A DNA stretch of 20,227 nt from Treponema sp. (GCA_031264475.1 JAISEA010000048.1:1-20227); one strand, 5' to 3'; positions 1-8,461 are shown, counted from the first letter of the stretch. Translations and numbers: made by a program. Notes: generated by a model from the letters alone, not told the origin.

Positions 1-89
1 AAACTATCGCACGACATAAAGGCGAACACGCTTAAAATAATGCCAAAGAACATAAGCCTTGACATCCAATTTGATTTGCTTTTGTTCAT
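1..89 (-). CDS. Putative lipoprotein, N-terminal part (runs off the window)
   Basis: The minus strand reads ATG at 89 with an AGAGGAG ribosome-binding site 5-6 bases upstream, then 29 codons to the window edge. The product starts with a basic stretch (MNKSKSNWMSRL), a hydrophobic core (MFFGIILSVFAF) and MSC-DS, which is a signal peptide followed by a cysteine in a lipobox position. Spirochaete lipoboxes are looser than the enterobacterial consensus, so lipidation at Cys27 is plausible. The mature domain lies outside the window and the function cannot be told. The gene is downstream, in the same direction, of a promoter at 535-562 and a G/C homopolymer at 405-415. Confidence 0.7.
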   Translation of the reverse strand, partial: MNKSKSNWMSRLMFFGIILSVFAFMSCDS

Positions 90-387
90 AAAAAGCTCCT
101 CTAAAAATAAGATTTCCCCTGCATACGCGGGGGGTATGTTAAAAAAGAGGAGGAGACACACTGACTCTGTTTGAAGATTCTGTTACACTGACAGTGTGTT
201 TCACACACGCCTACAGCCGGGCGTTCTGCCAAGAATTAAGCCGACTGTGGGCGTCCTCTTCTGAAACCTAGATTAAGCTTTGAAGAAAGTCCGATTGACT
301 TTCCCTAAAGCATTGCTCCGAATCGAGCGAGAAATTCCCCCTGTATATAAGGAAAGAGTCGAGAAAAAAAAGAGGTATAATAATAAG

Positions 388-498
388 TTATATAATAAAA
401 ATACGGGGGGGGGGGCCACCAGCGATACGCATTCCGCATCGCTCTGTATTCCTTGACGTGTGAGTATATTTAATAGGTAAAAAATCTTTTCGTTGCAT
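388..498 (-). CDS. Possible small ORF crossed by a C-homopolymer (phase-variable candidate)
   Basis: An ATG at 498 follows an AAGGA motif 10-11 bases upstream and a TTGACT-N16-TATAGT promoter. With the 11 C residues seen here, the frame encodes 36 residues and stops at 388-390 soon after a Gly-Gly-Pro-Pro-Pro run. Counting by hand, loss of one C would extend it to about 74 residues (stop near 273) with a hydrophobic Leu/Tyr/Phe stretch. Gain of one C would give about 64 residues (stop near 305). No family is recognised. It may equally be an untranslated leader of the downstream lipoprotein gene. The surrounding DNA is AT-rich, so long frames can arise by chance. Confidence 0.25.
   Translation of the reverse strand: MQRKDFLPIKYTHTSRNTERCGMRIAGGPPPRIFII
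405..415. repeat. 11-base poly-G/poly-C tract
   Basis: Eleven consecutive G on the plus strand. It lies about 120 bases downstream of the minus-strand promoter at 535-562 and about 315 bases upstream of the lipoprotein ATG. Tracts of this length are prone to slipped-strand changes. In Treponema pallidum, poly-G tracts near tpr genes alter their transcription. Confidence 0.9.
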
Positions 499-534
499 TT
501 CTTAAAACGTCCTTTTTTGATAATCCTGATATTT

Positions 535-562
535 ACTATACCACAAATTCTAAAAAAGTCAA
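535..562 (-). promoter_or_regulatory. Predicted sigma-70 type promoter
   Basis: On the minus strand TTGACT (557-562) is followed by a 16-base spacer and TATAGT (535-540). It lies just past the yifB stop and points toward the homopolymer and the lipoprotein gene, so it probably starts their transcription unit. Confidence 0.5.
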
Positions 563-593
563 TATATATTTTGAAAAAGCGGTGGAAATAGCA

Positions 594-2138
594 TCAGCAA
601 AGTACGTCATAAGGGTCGTCTCCGAGTCGACGGTGCTGAACGGCTTCGTCAATGTGGCTCGCTTGAATCGCATCGCAACCCTCCAAGTCCGCGATGGTAC
701 GCGCGACTCGGAGGATGCTGTGAAAAGCCCGTCCAGACACGCCGAGTTTGTCGAGCGCCTTTCCGAGCGCGTCTTCCGCGTGATCCGAAAGCGTACAATG
801 TTCTTCTATCATAACCGGACTCATGCGGGCGTTGCGCCTGACGCTGTTGCTAACGCCGTCCCCTTTGAACCGTTCCCGTTGAATGACAACCGCCCGTAAT
901 ACCCGCTTCGCTACCTGTTCGCTTGTCTCCTCGTTGTTCCTGTTCATAAGCGCGTTTTCTGCCTTCATAGGCGAATTCACCGCGACACGTAACTCTACAC
1001 GATCCATAAGCGCGCCGCCAAATTTGCGCCAATACCGGTAGACTTCTTCCGACGAGCAGAGGCAAGCGCTGTTCGCCATGCCGAGTTTGCCGCAGGGGCA
1101 GGGGTTCGCGCTCATCAGTAGCTGGAAGTCCGCGGGTAGATATGCTTGTCGGTCAGCCCTGCTGATGCTTATGACGCGATCTTCAAGGGGTTCTCTCAAT
1201 GCTTGTAGGACGTTCATGCGAAACTGCGGGGCTTCGTCCATGAACAGCACGCCGAAATGGGCAAGGCTGATTTCCCCGGGCCGCACGGTCTTACCGCCGC
1301 CCAAGATGCCTTCTGCGCTTGCCGAATGATGCGGGCTACGGAAGGGTGGGTGGGTCATCAACCCGTCTTGAACTTGCCCCGCGAGGCTGTGTAGGCGCGT
1401 TACTTCTACAGATTCTTCTGGCGTAAGCGCGGGCATAATCGACGGCGCGCGCCGCGCAAGCATGGTCTTACCGGCGCCCGGTGTGCCGAACACGAGGAGG
1501 TTATGTCCCCCAGCCGCGGCTATTTCTAACGCGCGTTTGTAAACCGCTTGTCCCCGCACTTCGGAAAAGTCTCCGACAAACGGCTTGCTTTGTTCACTGT
1601 TTTGCGGCGGGACGGGGCTGGGAGGGAGAGAGCCTGTTTCATGCTTGACGACGAGGGCGTCACGTGCGTCTTTGAGGGTTTCCGCGCCCGCAACGTTTCG
1701 CGCTAGTATGCGGACTTCGTCTGCGTTTTCCGCTGGTACGATGAAGTTCTCTATGCCGTTTGCGAGTCCGGCGGCTGTGGCGGCAAGTGCGCCGCGTACC
1801 GGACGGAGTCTTCCGGATAGTTCTAATTCTCCCAGAACCATAACGTTATCTGTCCACGGCGCGAGTCCAGCGGCAGACATCACCGAAATAGCGATGGGTA
1901 GGTCCAACGCCGCCCCTTCCTTCCGTACGTCAGCGGGCGCGAGGTTGATAAGAACCCGGTCGGCTGGAAACACAAACCCGGAATTGCGGAACGCGGCTCT
2001 TACCCGCTCTTTTGCCTCTCTCACCGCGCCTTGCGCCAAGCCTGTTATGTCCACGCCCGGTATGCCTCTGCGTATATCCGCTTCAATTCGTATGATGATG
2101 CCGTCAACTCCAAACGGCGTATAAGATGTTACAAACAT
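594..2138 (-). CDS. comM: YifB/ComM-family AAA+ ATPase (Mg chelatase-like)
   Basis: This 514-residue protein has the full YifB/ComM layout. An N-terminal ChlI/Lon-like domain carries the family signature around GIPGVDITGLAQGAVREAKE. The AAA+ core has Walker A GTPGAGKT near residues 218-225 and Walker B-type FMDEAPQF, followed by the Cys-rich SANPCPCG segment, and a C-terminal Mg_chelatase_C domain ends the protein. In Haemophilus and Vibrio, ComM is a hexameric branch-migration helicase used to integrate transforming DNA; that role here is inferred from family. Frames extend upstream to 2222, but the ATG at 2138 is chosen: AAGGAG lies 8 bases before it, and the protein then begins like its relatives (MFVTSYTPFGVDG). 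Small departures from consensus are GTPG for GPPG and DEAPQF for DELPEF. Confidence 0.9.
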   Translation of the reverse strand: MFVTSYTPFGVDGIIIRIEADIRRGIPGVDITGLAQGAVREAKERVRAAFRNSGFVFPADRVLINLAPADVRKEGAALDLPIAISVMSAAGLAPWTDNVMVLGELELSGRLRPVRGALAATAAGLANGIENFIVPAENADEVRILARNVAGAETLKDARDALVVKHETGSLPPSPVPPQNSEQSKPFVGDFSEVRGQAVYKRALEIAAAGGHNLLVFGTPGAGKTMLARRAPSIMPALTPEESVEVTRLHSLAGQVQDGLMTHPPFRSPHHSASAEGILGGGKTVRPGEISLAHFGVLFMDEAPQFRMNVLQALREPLEDRVISISRADRQAYLPADFQLLMSANPCPCGKLGMANSACLCSSEEVYRYWRKFGGALMDRVELRVAVNSPMKAENALMNRNNEETSEQVAKRVLRAVVIQRERFKGDGVSNSVRRNARMSPVMIEEHCTLSDHAEDALGKALDKLGVSGRAFHSILRVARTIADLEGCDAIQASHIDEAVQHRRLGDDPYDVLC

Positions 2139-2176
2139 TCTCCATTCTCCTTCAGGCATAACCAAAATAATAAGGT

Positions 2177-2296
2177 GGGGGGCGCGGTTTTCCAAAACGG
2201 AGGGCGGCACACAGACGCCCATGTGGTGCGCCCCCCCTGTCTACAGCCCCACCCCGCTAGGCGGGTTTATAAGGGCGGGTCTTCCGCCACCCCCAC
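2177..2296 (-). repeat. GC-rich structured element, copy 1 (upstream of yifB)
   Basis: A 9-bp outer stem, GGGGGGCGC at 2177-2185 and GCGCCCCCC at 2228-2236, encloses a 42-base loop with an inner GGGCG/CGCCC hairpin. A conserved block with CTGTCTAC and GGTCTTCCGCCAC follows. The same ordered blocks occur at 14168-14266. Read on the minus strand, the element ends 38 bases before the yifB ATG, so it could be an mRNA leader or a mobile DNA palindrome. Confidence 0.6.
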
Positions 2297-2581
2297 CCCA
2301 AGGGCGTTTAAATACTTCTCAAGCTATAAGGGGTTGTTATGGAATTTGATTCACTTTTATTTACAAAGATTCAAAAAAATTATAATTACACGCTGTAAGA
2401 GCAAAGAGGAAAGTGTTGGTGTCAGTCATCGCCTTGCTCGGCGAGGTGTCAGTCATGCTTACTACGGTGTTGGTGTCAGGCACGGGCTTGCCATGAGGTA
2501 TCAGGCGCGACTTGCTATCCACCCTCGGTGTCAGACATCGGCTCATGACACTTCGGCGCTTCGGGGACGGTGTCAGACACC
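2297..2581. other. Non-coding stretch with degenerate TGTCAG/TATCAG motifs
   Basis: I see no supportable gene here. Around 2306-2340 there is a diverged piece of the TTTAAATACTTC...GGGGTGTTGT end of the palindromic repeat. From about 2420 to 2580 the motif GGTGTCAG recurs irregularly (also TATCAG and TGTCAGACACC), resembling the array at 14608-15210 but looser. Confidence 0.5.
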
Positions 2582-2930
2582 GCGTAGATTCCGCTTGCAA
2601 GGCAAGCGTAACCGTCATGTCGGGGTCAGCGGGGACCCCTTTCGGACAACGCCCGTATGAAGTCGTTAAACACCCGAAGAGTGCAAGCGTAACCGTCAGG
2701 TCGGGGTCAGTGGAACCGCCTTTCTAACAACACCCCGTATGAAGTCGTTAAACACCCGAAGGGTGCAAGCGTAACCGTCATCTCAGTGGACGCGGCACAC
2801 CCTTTCGGACAACACCCCGTGTGAAGTATTTAAACACCCGAAGGATGCAAGCGTAACCGTCATCTCAGTGGACGCGGCACACCCTTTCGGACAACACCCC
2901 GTATGAAGTATTTAAACAGCCTTCGGCTGT
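2582..2930 (+). repeat. Tandem array of four copies of an ~82-bp palindromic repeat
   Basis: GCAAGCGTAACCGTCA recurs at 2602, 2683, 2765 and 2847, a period of 81-82. Each unit continues with a variable GTGGACGCGGC-like part, CTTTCGGACAACACCCCGT, GAAGTATTTAAAC (or GAAGTCGTTAAAC) and a small hairpin (CACCCGAAGGGTG type). Units 3 and 4 are almost identical; units 1 and 2 are diverged. Unit 1 starts with a larger palindrome, CGCTTGC-AAG-GCAAGCG. Single copies occur at 14010-14127, 15222-15333 and 16603-16710. Confidence 0.85.
2916..2930 (-). terminator. Hairpin directly after the atpA stop codon
   Basis: ACAGCC-GAA-GGCTGT forms a 6-bp stem starting one base after the atpA TAA on the minus strand. 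It is followed by TTTAAATACTTC, only a weak U-tract. The stem is the terminal hairpin of the last tandem repeat, so the repeat may serve as terminator or 3' end stabiliser. Confidence 0.45.
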
Positions 2931-2931
2931 G

Positions 2932-4728
2932 TTAGAGACGAAAGCCTGCGGCGCCTGTTCTATAACTCCGCTCTAGTTCTTCCAAAGAAGCCCGCAGGCG
3001 ATGCTCAAAGTCGTCCAGAACCGCGCGGTCGTCGTTTTTTACCACGCTTTTAAGACGCGCGAGTTCCTCACGTTCCGTCAAAGACGTTATCTTAATAAGC
3101 GGAGCGCCTATCTTGATACACACAGCCGCTTTTTCGTGAAAACTCATGATAAGCTCTAGGATGCGTACCTGTTTTGACGGCGTACAGTACATATCAACCT
3201 CATCAAAAGAATTTTGCTGGAGAAAACCGTTTTTAATGATTTCCGCGGTAACGAGTATCAGCCGTTTGTCGTCAGGCAAGGCGTCGGGACCAATGAGACG
3301 CACGATCTCCGAAAGTTTTTCCTCTTGTTTAAGCAAATCAAGCGCCTTTTGACGAGCTATGGTCCATTGCGGATTCACCTTTTCCCACCAATCCTTGACC
3401 TCTTCCGCGTATTCCGAATAACTATCAATCCAACTAATGGCAGGATAATGACGGGCGTTAGCAAGGTCCCTATCAAGCGCCCAAAAACACCGAATAAACC
3501 GTTTGGTATGCTGGGTAACAGGCTCGGAAAAGTCGCCGCCCGGCGGGGAAACAGCCCCGATGATGGAAACCGATCCCTCTGCGCCGCTCAAGGTTTCGAC
3601 AAGTCCAGCGCGCTCGTAGAATTCCGCAAGACGTGTGGGCAGATACGCGGGAAAGCCTTCTTCCGCGGGCATTTCTTCCATACGCCCGGACAACTCGCGC
3701 AAGGCTTCAGCCCAGCGGGATGTGGAATCCGCCATAATAGCCACATGGTACCCCATATCGCGGTAGAATTCCGCCATAGTAACGCCCGTGTAGATTGAAA
3801 CTTCCCGCGCCGCGACAGGCATATTGGACGTGTTGGCGATTAAAACCGTGCGTTCCATGAGAGAACGTCCGGTGCGTGGGTCGATCAGGTGGGGGAATTC
3901 GGTCAGAACGTCGGTCATTTCGTTGCCACGCTCACCGCAACCAATGTAGATAATAACGTCCGCGTCGCACCATTTGGCGATGGCGTGTTGCGTCATGGTT
4001 TTGCCGGTGCCAAAGCCGCCGGGGATCGCGGCTGTTCCGCCTTTGGACAGGGGGAAAAACACGTCGATTACCCGCTCGCCGGTGATGAGGGGCTTATCCG
4101 CGGCGAGGCGTTTTGCGGTAGGACGAGGCAGGCGCACAGGCCACCATTGGGATAGGGCGAACTCATCGCCCTGGTCGGTTTTTGCGATTGCGTTGTTGAT
4201 AGTATACTGACCCGCAGGCGCAAGCTCGGTGAGTAGCCCTCCCTTGGCGTCAGGTGGAACCATTATCTTGCAGGCTATACTAGCTGTTTCCTGTACGATT
4301 CCAAGAATCATACCCGGAACTGCCTGTATTGCCACTTGTCGCGCCAATTTCTCGACGATTTCAGGATCAGGGATAAAGTCCCACAGCTTATCTGGATCGA
4401 GGCGTTCGCCGCGTATGCCCGGTTCCATGAAAGCGCCGGATTGTTTGTAGAGCAGTTCGAGAGGGCGTTGTATACCGTCGTAAATGGCGCCGATAAGCCC
4501 CGGACCAAGACGCGCGGAGAGGGGGCGTCCGGTGGATTCAGCCATCGCGCCGACCTCCATACCGGTATTGTCCTCATAAATCTGAATCATGGCTGTATCT
4601 TGCTCAAGGCGCACGATCTCGCCGATGATTCTCTTGGAACCAACGTCAACCACGTCGAAAAGACCTGCGTCACCCAACCCGGTCGCGTGGATGATGGGTC
4701 CAGAAATACGTTGAACTATTCCGCTCAT
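2932..4728 (-). CDS. atpA: V-type ATP synthase catalytic subunit A
   Basis: At 598 residues this is full length for bacterial/archaeal A subunits. It begins with the beta-barrel domain ([15 protein letters not shown]) and then the A-type insertion (about residues 115-190). The nucleotide-binding domain has the P-loop GGFGTGKT at 237-244, then CGERGNEM and the [13 protein letters not shown] segment. The C-terminal helical domain is complete. The subunit hydrolyses or makes ATP in the V1 head, coupled to H+ or Na+ movement through the membrane part. GAGGAGG precedes the ATG, which overlaps the atpE stop as ATGA, implying translational coupling. The P-loop reads GGFG where relatives have GPFG. 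No atpB follows: the coding sequence stops against repeats and then yifB. Confidence 0.97.
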   Translation of the reverse strand: MSGIVQRISGPIIHATGLGDAGLFDVVDVGSKRIIGEIVRLEQDTAMIQIYEDNTGMEVGAMAESTGRPLSARLGPGLIGAIYDGIQRPLELLYKQSGAFMEPGIRGERLDPDKLWDFIPDPEIVEKLARQVAIQAVPGMILGIVQETASIACKIMVPPDAKGGLLTELAPAGQYTINNAIAKTDQGDEFALSQWWPVRLPRPTAKRLAADKPLITGERVIDVFFPLSKGGTAAIPGGFGTGKTMTQHAIAKWCDADVIIYIGCGERGNEMTDVLTEFPHLIDPRTGRSLMERTVLIANTSNMPVAAREVSIYTGVTMAEFYRDMGYHVAIMADSTSRWAEALRELSGRMEEMPAEEGFPAYLPTRLAEFYERAGLVETLSGAEGSVSIIGAVSPPGGDFSEPVTQHTKRFIRCFWALDRDLANARHYPAISWIDSYSEYAEEVKDWWEKVNPQWTIARQKALDLLKQEEKLSEIVRLIGPDALPDDKRLILVTAEIIKNGFLQQNSFDEVDMYCTPSKQVRILELIMSFHEKAAVCIKIGAPLIKITSLTEREELARLKSVVKNDDRAVLDDFEHRLRASLEELERSYRTGAAGFRL

Positions 4729-5366
4729 ACCGCCTCCTCTTTAAACTCCGCCGTGCCGAACAAGGCGGTGGTCAGTTCTTCGCGCTTGTCTTGCAGAAGC
4801 GCCTCTATCGCATCGTCTAAAGACGCGGTAAGCTTCACTCTCCTCGTATTTATAACGATGGCGGGAAACCGTCCTTCATTCTTGAAGGCAAGAGGCGGCT
4901 CAATGACTGACCACGTTTGCTCTTTCGGCAAAAGCTTGAGCGTCTCTTCTTGGGTTAAGAGCCTGCTATAGACTTGGGGTTCGTCTTTAGAGGTTATGGG
5001 GTCGCCCGCGTCCGCAAGCTCCTTGAGGCGGACGATCAGCTCTTTCTCCAAAAGTTCAAGCTGTTTCTTTTTATCCAAGCTGTCAAGGAACGAGAACGCC
5101 GCGTCTTGCAGGCTACTTTCTATCTTTGCGGAACGAAGCCTCTTTTTATCCAGAACGAGGCGCGCCATGATTTCCGCACTGTCCTGTTTCGTCTTCTCAG
5201 CATACTTTTTCTGAAATTCTTTAATGGCGGTTTGAGTCTTTTGCTCCCACGCCACAGACGCATCCTTGATAATGTTTTCGGATGATTTGAGGGTACGGAA
5301 CGCCTTTTTCCGCGCGTCTTCGAGGATTTCCTTGTCCAAAACCTCGGTTGATTGCAATTCTTCCAT
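4725..5366 (-). CDS. atpE: V-type ATP synthase subunit E
   Basis: A 213-residue, strongly charged, mostly helical protein starting [15 protein letters not shown], as spirochaetal subunit E proteins do. A long N-terminal coiled-coil half (to about residue 110) leads into a more globular C-terminal half ending FKEEAV. Subunit E forms the peripheral stalk with its partner helix and holds the catalytic head. The call rests on this start, on composition, and on its place directly upstream of atpA with a 4-base overlap. The start is uncertain: ATGs lie at 5366 and 5372 and a TTG at 5402, none with a strong ribosome-binding site. A TTGAGG-N17-AATAAT pair sits just upstream of the ATGs and would give a nearly leaderless mRNA. 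Treponema operons often have another gene between E and A; it is absent here. Confidence 0.85.
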   Translation of the reverse strand: MEELQSTEVLDKEILEDARKKAFRTLKSSENIIKDASVAWEQKTQTAIKEFQKKYAEKTKQDSAEIMARLVLDKKRLRSAKIESSLQDAAFSFLDSLDKKKQLELLEKELIVRLKELADAGDPITSKDEPQVYSRLLTQEETLKLLPKEQTWSVIEPPLAFKNEGRFPAIVINTRRVKLTASLDDAIEALLQDKREELTTALFGTAEFKEEAV

Positions 5367-5467
5367 AACCATTACTTTACAATTATTTCCATTGTATTTC
5401 AAGTCCTCAAATCTCAGGGCATGGGGCGGTCAGTGTCAGGCGGTAATCCGAGCTGTGAAGACTCGTT

Positions 5468-6703
5468 TCAGCGGATTTTTTCACAGACAACAATGTATTC
5501 ACACAACATTGTATTTTCCGTTTTGCCTGTTTTATTTGTCGGCGAATTTCTTGACGGCATGGCTTTATTGCTTAATAGCCTTTTGTAGGTGATTATGTGC
5601 TTAAAATTGTTTTTTGCAAACTTTTCCGCGATAAATTGGTCTGTAGGAAGTTCAGTGGTTTTTACCTTTCTGTTTCCCACAACGTAAATGGATTTACCGC
5701 CCGGTTTTATCGAAGAAGCGACTTGTTTTATTGATGTTTCTAAATCAGCATAAAATGCGGAAACTTCCGCTGCTCGTTTATTATCTACACGGCTTATTTC
5801 GGCAATCGGCTCAGCGATACAACCATGTGTAATAATTTCATTACGTTTTTTACCCCCCATAAGTTGGGCGTCAATTTTCCGGGCATTATCTATACCGAGC
5901 CATTCATTTGATAATGTTGAGAACTGTCCGTATGCTACGGTTGTTCTTGAATCGCCGTAAGGTGGACTGGTAAGCACAACATCATAGATATTTTCGCAAG
6001 ACTCAAAAACGCTTCCTTTGACCGTAATATTTGTTTTATCGGTTAAATTCGGCAAATAAAAAGTTTTATAATACGCTATTACATCATCAAGTCTTTTAAA
6101 AAAGAGACCTATAACATCAGGATTAAAATTTAAAATATCTTCAGCTTTAATCCGATATAACTTAAATTCATTATTCCTCGTGTATGAACAGTCGCGCACT
6201 GTTTCCGAGAAAGGAACATAAAACAATGTTTTGACATCCGCATTGTCGATTGTATCAATACAATGCTTTATAATAGATAAATTCTGAATAACAGGCATTG
6301 AAAACCAAAAATTGATATTTGTTATGTTAGGCGGATGTATTTTTTTAACATCTTGTTCGTTTTTTAAGATATTAAAAACATCTTTACGAAGTTTGTTTCT
6401 ATATTTCTCAATACTATCAACCGCTAATTTTGTAAATTTTGCTTTTGTAATAAGAACCGCCAATGGGTTAATATCAAAGCCATCCATATCATTTATGCCA
6501 CATTCCAAGCCGCAAATAAACGAAGTCCCTGAACCACAATACGGGTCTAGCATCTTGCCGGAAGAAATATTAAATTCACGCAAAATATCTATTCCAATTT
6601 GCGGTATCATAGTGGCGGGATACTTGTGCAAATTAGGATATATTGAGGAATAGGATTGTCCTATATAATCATATTTTTTATTGCGTTCAACTGTGTATTT
6701 CAT
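5468..6703 (-). CDS. DNA (cytosine-N4-type) methyltransferase of an R-M system
   Basis: A 411-residue SAM-dependent DNA methylase. Motif I is DPYCGSGT (residues 53-60), the acidic loop is DINP (77-80), and the catalytic motif IV is SPPYGDS (246-252). SPPY is typical of enzymes that methylate the N4 amino group of cytosine. The N-terminal KYPATMIP resembles the motif X region, giving the order X, I, IV. The ATG overlaps the endonuclease stop as ATGA, so the pair forms one operon with the nuclease first. The partner is of the MvaI/BcnI family, whose known systems recognise CCWGG or CCSGG and use N4-methylcytosine. A similar target is therefore inferred, not shown. The gene is visibly more AT-rich than yifB, atpA or uvrB, consistent with transfer. 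Confidence 0.85.
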   Translation of the reverse strand: MKYTVERNKKYDYIGQSYSSIYPNLHKYPATMIPQIGIDILREFNISSGKMLDPYCGSGTSFICGLECGINDMDGFDINPLAVLITKAKFTKLAVDSIEKYRNKLRKDVFNILKNEQDVKKIHPPNITNINFWFSMPVIQNLSIIKHCIDTIDNADVKTLFYVPFSETVRDCSYTRNNEFKLYRIKAEDILNFNPDVIGLFFKRLDDVIAYYKTFYLPNLTDKTNITVKGSVFESCENIYDVVLTSPPYGDSRTTVAYGQFSTLSNEWLGIDNARKIDAQLMGGKKRNEIITHGCIAEPIAEISRVDNKRAAEVSAFYADLETSIKQVASSIKPGGKSIYVVGNRKVKTTELPTDQFIAEKFAKNNFKHIITYKRLLSNKAMPSRNSPTNKTGKTENTMLCEYIVVCEKIR

Positions 6704-7386
6704 ATATCTATCACAAGCCTAAACAAAAATGGCAATCTATCTTCATAAGTCCTAAATCCTGTTCCATGATTTCTTGCCATTGTTCCTTTGTCGTGCAAAC
6801 GCAGGTCTACAAGAATATTTTCTAATTTAAATTGATTTTGCAGTAATTCCTGCGTTGTATCTTTCATTAGTTGCGCTCTATGAAAATGAAAATACTCTTT
6901 ACTATCTCTGACTTCGGTAAATGCGGTAACGTAAATAAGAGACGGCAGTTTTTGAATAAATCTTCTTGCGATTGCTTCCAGCTCCCACGCGACTACTATT
7001 TTCCCCGATATATGTCTAACCGCTATTTCTTTTTCTTGAACATCCAAGAAAAGCCCGGCGCTGTTCGGTTTTAACGACATTGTATAATACAAGCCCTGCC
7101 GCCCGTCTCTATCTAAACTTCCATACGTTTTCACTGCCTCAAGCGGCGGCATTTTCCATGCTTTGTTATTAAATGTAAATAATGTAATTAAACTATTTAC
7201 ATTACTTCTATGCGCTTTTAATTCTGCGCCGTCAATATCGGGTTCTGTGTCATTATTTTCCGCAATGCCCAATAAGGTTTCAAGCGTATAGCCAATTCCG
7301 GTTGGACCACGCCGAAGAGAAGGAACATAGCCCATATTCTTTATTGCTTGGAATTTTTCCTTGAATTCCATAGTAGTCATTTTCAT
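6700..7386 (-). CDS. MvaI/BcnI-family type II restriction endonuclease
   Basis: A 228-residue protein with the conserved MvaI/BcnI (MutH-like) core. RRGPTGIGYTLETLLG (about residues 25-40) carries the helix glutamate. EPDIDGAELKAHR follows, with D50, E55 and K57 in the D-x4-E-x-K arrangement, and RNHGTGFR sits near the C terminus. These monomeric nucleases cut one strand at a time at CCWGG or CCSGG. The specificity here is inferred from family only. The reading frame is open upstream to 7578, but that part has no family resemblance and overlaps the divergent gene. The start at 7386 fits the family; ATGs at 7380 and 7371 are also possible. No ribosome-binding site is seen. A TTGACG-N17-TACCAT pair would place the transcription start at this ATG, suggesting a leaderless, weakly translated nuclease. 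Confidence 0.85.
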   Translation of the reverse strand: MKMTTMEFKEKFQAIKNMGYVPSLRRGPTGIGYTLETLLGIAENNDTEPDIDGAELKAHRSNVNSLITLFTFNNKAWKMPPLEAVKTYGSLDRDGRQGLYYTMSLKPNSAGLFLDVQEKEIAVRHISGKIVVAWELEAIARRFIQKLPSLIYVTAFTEVRDSKEYFHFHRAQLMKDTTQELLQNQFKLENILVDLRLHDKGTMARNHGTGFRTYEDRLPFLFRLVIDI

Positions 7387-7392
7387 AAAAAT

Positions 7393-7421
7393 ATGGTATA
7401 TCAACTGTAAAATGTCGTCAA
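7393..7421 (-). promoter_or_regulatory. Predicted promoter of the restriction-modification operon
   Basis: TTGACG (7416-7421), a 17-base spacer and TACCAT (7393-7398) on the minus strand, with 6 bases from the -10 box to the ATG at 7386. The -35 is good and the -10 is poor. Confidence 0.35.
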
Positions 7422-7503
7422 GTCTATATTTTCGAGGTTTTGGCTGTTTACGAAGACGGTGAAGGCTACACATTTCGCATAATATAGCGCTAGACGCTTT
7501 TAA

Positions 7504-7527
7504 ACACACTTCGCGTGCGAAGTGTGT
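7504..7527. repeat. Perfect 11-bp inverted repeat between divergent genes
   Basis: ACACACTTCGC (7504-7514), a 2-base spacer and GCGAAGTGTGT (7517-7527). It lies in the shared upstream region of the endonuclease and the HAD phosphatase, so it is not a terminator for either gene. The flank TTTTAAAC resembles the TTTAAAC flank of hairpins in the dispersed repeat, so it may be a lone relic of that family or an operator. Confidence 0.8.
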
Positions 7528-7570
7528 AATAATTGCCGATAATGGCATAGAAGAATAATGGAGGATGTCA

Positions 7571-8404
7571 ATGGACACTATAAGATTGATCGCATCGGAT
7601 ATGGATCATACCTTACTTACGGAAAAAGGCGAATTGCCGCCTCATTTTAATGATTATATTTCACGTTTAGATAAACTCGGAATTGATTTTGTTATCGCAA
7701 GCGGGCGATCCCTGTATAATTTAGAAACAATGTTCCCGGAGATTAAACATAAGATAAGTTTCATCAGCGATAATGGCGGCGTGATCAGCCATAAAGGTGA
7801 GATTATATTTACGGATCTGCTAAAACCCGCTGATTATCAGGCGATGATTAGGTTTGTAGAAGATAAAACGGAGGGAATACCCATCCTTTGCGGGTTGAAC
7901 AGCGCGTTTGTTGCCGCAAAATATAAAATATATGAAGATTACCTGAATACGTTCTATTCAAAAACGATTCTTGTGGAAAAACTTGACGAGGTTACGGTGG
8001 ATGCTGACAAATTCACCGTTTATTTTCCTCATGAGGACAGCAAAGAACATTGTGAAAGAGTCTTCAAACCGCAATACGGCGCTCGTTTCTCCGTCACAAC
8101 CGGCGATGCTATTTGGATTGATATTACAAATTACGGGGTGGATAAGGGGCAGGCAATACGGACGCTTGGAAAAGAACTTGGCTTGAAACCTGAGCAAATG
8201 ATGGCTTTTGGAGACACGTATAACGATATAGAGATGCTCCAAGCGGTAAAATACAGCTATATTGTGAGAAACGCCAATGCCGATATGAGGCAATACGCCC
8301 GTTTTATCGCGGATTCAAATGATAATTTCGGCGTCCTCAAGGTTATTGATCAGCTTATAAGCGATTATTCAACCGAAGGGTCGTCTGAAGGGGTCAAAAA
8401 CTGA
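7571..8404 (+). CDS. Cof-type HAD-superfamily phosphatase
   Basis: A 277-residue HAD hydrolase of the Cof/YidA type (subclass IIB with a large C2 cap). Motif I, SDMDHT, has the nucleophile D10 and acid/base D12. Motif III lysine sits in [14 protein letters not shown]. Motif [14 protein letters not shown], gives the Mg-binding aspartates. Family members dephosphorylate sugar phosphates, pyridoxal phosphate or flavin mononucleotide; the substrate cannot be read from the sequence. GGAGG at 7560-7564 lies 6 bases before the ATG at 7571, whereas the upstream ATG at 7565 has almost no spacing, so 7571 is chosen. It stands alone and is divergent from the R-M operon. After its TGA the same frame stays open through the 21-bp repeats to 8755. 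Confidence 0.93.
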   Translation: MDTIRLIASDMDHTLLTEKGELPPHFNDYISRLDKLGIDFVIASGRSLYNLETMFPEIKHKISFISDNGGVISHKGEIIFTDLLKPADYQAMIRFVEDKTEGIPILCGLNSAFVAAKYKIYEDYLNTFYSKTILVEKLDEVTVDADKFTVYFPHEDSKEHCERVFKPQYGARFSVTTGDAIWIDITNYGVDKGQAIRTLGKELGLKPEQMMAFGDTYNDIEMLQAVKYSYIVRNANADMRQYARFIADSNDNFGVLKVIDQLISDYSTEGSSEGVKN

Positions 8405-8412
8405 CAGGAATC

Positions 8413-8460
8413 AACCGCCGCGCGTCCATGCGGGGCGGTTTCGCCACGGTTCTTTCTTGC
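8413..8460 (+). terminator. Weak terminator-like hairpin after the HAD gene
   Basis: AACCGCC (8413-8419) pairs with GGCGGTT (8434-8440) over a 14-base loop, followed by a T-rich but interrupted stretch (TTCTTTCTT). The loop is long, so termination is uncertain. Confidence 0.35.
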
Positions 8461-8461
8461 A

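Noticed and set aside
2139..2222. Longer yifB start
   Set aside because: The extra 28 residues lie in the structured repeat and have no family counterpart; AAGGAG 8 bases before the ATG at 2138 settles the start.
2361..2618. 85-codon minus-strand frame starting MTVTLALQAE
   Set aside because: It is built from the palindromic repeat and TGTCAG motifs; the same peptide start appears at other repeat copies.
3214..3798. 194-codon plus-strand frame inside atpA
   Set aside because: It is a shadow frame antisense to a well conserved gene.
7387..7578. Longer endonuclease start (GTG at 7578)
   Set aside because: It overlaps the divergent HAD gene start, includes the 11-bp palindrome, and has no resemblance to MvaI/BcnI proteins. 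It might hide a decayed gene, but nothing recognisable was seen.
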